Assembly: GCA_029844215.1 (NCBI GenBank)
Contig: JAQGDG010000275.1
Coordinates: forward strand, 1 to 64,000
Reading direction: 5' to 3'
DNA length: 64,000 bases
From: Przewalskia tangutica
Taxonomy: Eukaryota; Streptophyta; Magnoliopsida; Solanales; Solanaceae
In this document: positions 60,906 through 64,000 of the stretch, piece after piece
Layout: the number at the start of each line of letters is the position of its first letter
Numbering within the stretch: position 1 is the first letter of the stretch
Position numbers and translations under genes: made by a program
Notes under the pieces: model-generated
Told to the model about the DNA's origin: nothing
Databases searched by the model: none
Seen by the model: the letters and a program-made list of their open reading frames with translations, nothing else

Positions 60906-63230
60906 TCAGACGCATTCTTTTTCAAAGGACTATTTTCCAAATAAAACTTCCAAAATACTAACAACCATAGTATCAAGTCCTATCCACCTTTCAAGACAAG
61001 TCACAATACCTTTTTAGAAATACAATTACCGGCTTCTAAATCAAGTGACTTCTTTATTAAAAACCTTAAGCAATTGGTACCTTTAAACCAATTTGCCCTT
61101 GCCTAATACAAGTTATTCCTTTTATTACTTTACTAGAGAAAACCATTCTCTTAATCTTCCATAAAGTCGTTATAACCAACTTCCCATAAAGCCGTTATAA
61201 CCCTTTATGGTTTAGACTAACACGTTCCTTTTATAACCAAGAGACTTCTACTTTATGAAACCAAGTATTATATACTTTCAAATCAATTCTCTTAACTTTC
61301 AAAAATACAATTTGTCTCTTAACCATTTGAAAACAAGTGACTCCTTTTATTATTAAAACTCTAGGCAATTGATGCCGTAAAATCAAGTTGCCTTTCTATT
61401 AAAGTCAAGTCATTTATCTCTCCATAAGGCAAATATAACTAACTTCCCATAAAGCCGTTATATTCACTTTATACCTTAGCCATAAACAATTTCCTATCCA
61501 AGGGACTTATACGCTTAAAACTAACAAGTATCACATACTATAAAACTCTTCAAGTCCCTTAACTTTAAAATCAACATAAGACATCCTTACTATTTTCAAA
61601 GAAGTGAGTTAATCTCCTAACCCACCGACTTGGCATTACATGGAAAATAGTAAAGAATGTCATAGTTCAGACGCCTACCGCACTACATAATGCAAGTAGT
61701 CATGCTCAAAAGATAGGAAAAGTTCTACATAGAGTAAATCACACAACTACCTCTTAACTTCTAAGAGTAGAAGGAAACACGAAATGATACCACAAGTATA
61801 TTCCATACATAGAATCATGCCAAAGGAAATAAGAGGTTCACATACCTCGACGATTGTCGACAAGAGCAAAATGCTCCAAAGTACTTCAACCTTGATAGCT
61901 ATTTCATCCTCCAAGTAGGATACGCTATACTAAGTACTTCAACCTATAATGGTCACAATACGCCCATTAACCTCTCAATTCAACGTAGAATATCCTGTGC
62001 TAAGTCACTAAATTCTACGGAAAATCTGACAAAGACCTCCTTTGTTTCTACTTACTTTGCCACCTTTTCAAGGTCGAATACACAACCAAACAGCCCCAAT
62101 TGGCTCACCACAATCTATAAGGTAGTACAATACAAATAAATAACCATACAAATTTCAATTGGCTCACCACAATATAGACTGTAGTCCAAAACAAATGAAT
62201 AACAAACTACTAGTCCAAATTTCGCCATAATGAATACAACAATACCAATTCTTATCCAATTTCCATTTCAATCCAAATTGGTAGCCTCACATGATATCAA
62301 GTCGCATTTGATTATAACAACCGTGAATCTTCAAGTCAATTACTCATGACGCATTCTAACAACGATTAAATTGTAATCCAACTTAATCATGGCTTACATG
62401 TCATTTCGGATTTTGGCTACAACAATCCATAATACTTATAAAACTTCAACACATATACTTCATGCTAGTAAAATGTAAGGCTAATAACAATTACATAATC
62501 TTGTAACACTTAAAGAGAACAAGATTATACCTCCACGAATTGTAATCCAATCTTCAAAACCGGTTGCTCCCTAGCAACCTGTAGCCTCTTCAAGACACCT
62601 CAATCCGCTTCCTCGAGACCCTTAGAACAACCCCAACAATTTTCCTTCAAACTTCTAAACAAAACCTAGAAAGACAACTAGGTTTTTGCTTTGACTAATA
62701 CGAAAACTCTCTTTTTCCGGATTTTTCTATTGAGATACACTTACATAACACTCATGAACCTTGGTTTAAAATGTGGAGCTTAAAGAACAAGCAACTAAAA
62801 TTTCCCTTTCTTCTCCATGGTGAACCCGAGAGCACCATTAGTGAAGTCCTCAATTTTGTGAAATTTTGCTAAGTGTTAAGTCCTCTCTGCTACTAGTATT
62901 ATATATAGGACACTGAGGGTTAAGATGCAACTAAACGGGTGGTTTGATGAGCTCTAGCTAAAAATCAAGACTGCTGGGCCATCGACTTAGTCAATTTTCT
63001 CACGCTACTACTTGCAAGACTAAATCATCCTACCAAAGGTCAAATGACCATTGTGCCCATGCTTCAATTCGCCCAAGACAACATAAGGGTGACACGGTCG
63101 CCTCCCATTCGCCACAATAATACGCTTTCCGACAATTCCATAATTCCGCTAAATTTTTACGCCTCAAATTTTAACACTTGCGAAGTTCTTACGCACGCTC
63201 TAACACATGTCCTATAAATACGGTGTAACA

Positions 63231-64000
63231 GCTTGTCGCCTTGTATGGACGAGATGCAAATGACGCCATGGGCGTTGTCGCCTCAGATGGACGACGCAGA
63301 TGACGCCAGTATGGGCGCTGTCGCCTTGTATGGACGATGCAAATGACGCCAGTATGAGCGCTGTCGCCTTGTATGGACGATGCAAATGACGCCTTATACG
63401 GGCGCTGTCGCCTTGTATGGACGAGATGCAAATGACGCCAGATGGGCGCGGTCGCCTTATATGGACGATGCAATGACGCCAGTATGGGCGCTGTCGCCTT
63501 GTTTGGACGACGCAGATGACGCCAGATGGGCGCGGTCGCCTTGTATGGACGAAATGCAGATGATGCCTCAGATGGGCGTTATCGCTCAGATGGACGAATA
63601 CGATGACGCCAGATGGGCGCTGTCGCCTTGTATGGAAGAGACGCAGATGACGCCAGATGGGCGCTGTCGCCTTGTATGGACGCAGATGCAATGACGCCAG
63701 TACGGGCATTGTCGCCTTGTATGGATAAATGCAACGACGCCAGTATGGGCGCTGTCGCTCAGATGGACGATACAAATGACGCCAGATGAGCGCTGTATTG
63801 TATGGTCGAGATGCAAATGACGCCAGATAGCGCTGTCGCCTTGTATGACGACGATGTAAATGACGCCAGATGGGCGCTGTCGCTCAGATGGACGAAATAC
63901 GATGACGCCAGATGGGCGCTGTCGCTCAGATGGACGAAATGCAAATGACGCCAGATGGGCGTGTCGCCTTATATGGACGAATGCAGATGACGCCAGATGG
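63231..64000. repeat. 44-bp satellite, segment III, running off the window
   Basis: About 17 monomers of the same satellite, same orientation, continuing past the window end. It shows that the array extends beyond D-solo. Confidence 0.95.

Larger units (their letters stand above)
59063..63235 (-). mobile_element. D-solo: single 4.2-kb LTR of the D/G superfamily
   Basis: The + strand starts TGTCACGACACC (59068) and ends 'cggtgtaaca' (63230), 4163 bp, with satellite on both sides and no internal region. Flanks are GTTGT (59063-59067) and 'gcttgt' (from 63231); TTGT is shared, so the target duplication is plausible but imperfect. Read on the minus strand, its first kilobase resembles the D12 LTR start, while its second half carries the 46-bp and about 50-60 bp arrays of the G LTR. 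A TATA-like 'tatatata' is near 62900-62907. No coding signal was seen. Confidence 0.78.

Noticed and set aside
1..64000. Host genes, tRNA, rRNA or microRNA genes
   Set aside because: I saw no conserved host protein motif and no tRNA or rRNA core sequence; tRNA similarity is limited to primer-binding sites.

Overview
The window reads as plant heterochromatin, most likely from a eudicot with a repeat-rich genome. I see no host gene, tRNA or rRNA. Everything is long-terminal-repeat (LTR) retrotransposon of the Ty3/Gypsy type, or satellite DNA. Support comes from several elements with TG...CA-type LTR ends, 5-bp target-site duplications (TSDs), a primer-binding site resembling the initiator-Met tRNA type (TGGTATC...), polypurine tracts, and one element with recognisable gag, protease, reverse transcriptase (RT), RNase H and integrase. 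The RNaseH-integrase order and the long LTRs (2.3-4.2 kb) point to a chromovirus, probably the Tekay/Del lineage; the lineage name is an inference.

Layout: a 44-bp satellite is the base layer and survives as three pieces (21432-23383, 57466-59067, 63231-64000). Into it went element G (3' LTR 17553-21431, + strand), composite B (23384-57465, - strand) and a solo LTR, D-solo (59068-63230, - strand). G's internal region was then hit by D12 (+ strand, starts before the window, ends at 14454) and by solo LTR F (14530-16882, - strand). D12's 3' LTR was split by element E (3602-12625, + strand). Composite B has three LTRs and two internal regions in tandem (LTR-int-LTR-int-LTR) inside one TSD pair. 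Its first internal region is split by complete element A (28746-37959, - strand), and its third LTR is split by complete element C (47527-57042, + strand). The two halves of each split rejoin to the length of the intact copies.

How the parts may work together: only C keeps recognisable gag-pol, and it is broken by many frame changes. A, B and E have internal regions of 2.1-2.6 kb with an integrase relic and no RT that I can recognise. D12 has 1.2 kb and no domain I recognise. All five nevertheless keep a leader of 189-202 bp between primer-binding site and gag start, with a stem-loop that exposes a six-base self-complementary loop. They also keep an inverted repeat beside the polypurine tract. 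This fits non-autonomous elements copied by proteins of C-like relatives, with the leader hairpin as a candidate RNA dimerisation or packaging signal.

Caution: copies differ by very many small indels and by recurring interchanges (TGT/CAG, TGG/CG, TG/CA). Some of this may be base-calling or consensus error, so intactness of reading frames cannot be judged here. All alignments were made by eye, and boundaries other than LTR ends are approximate.
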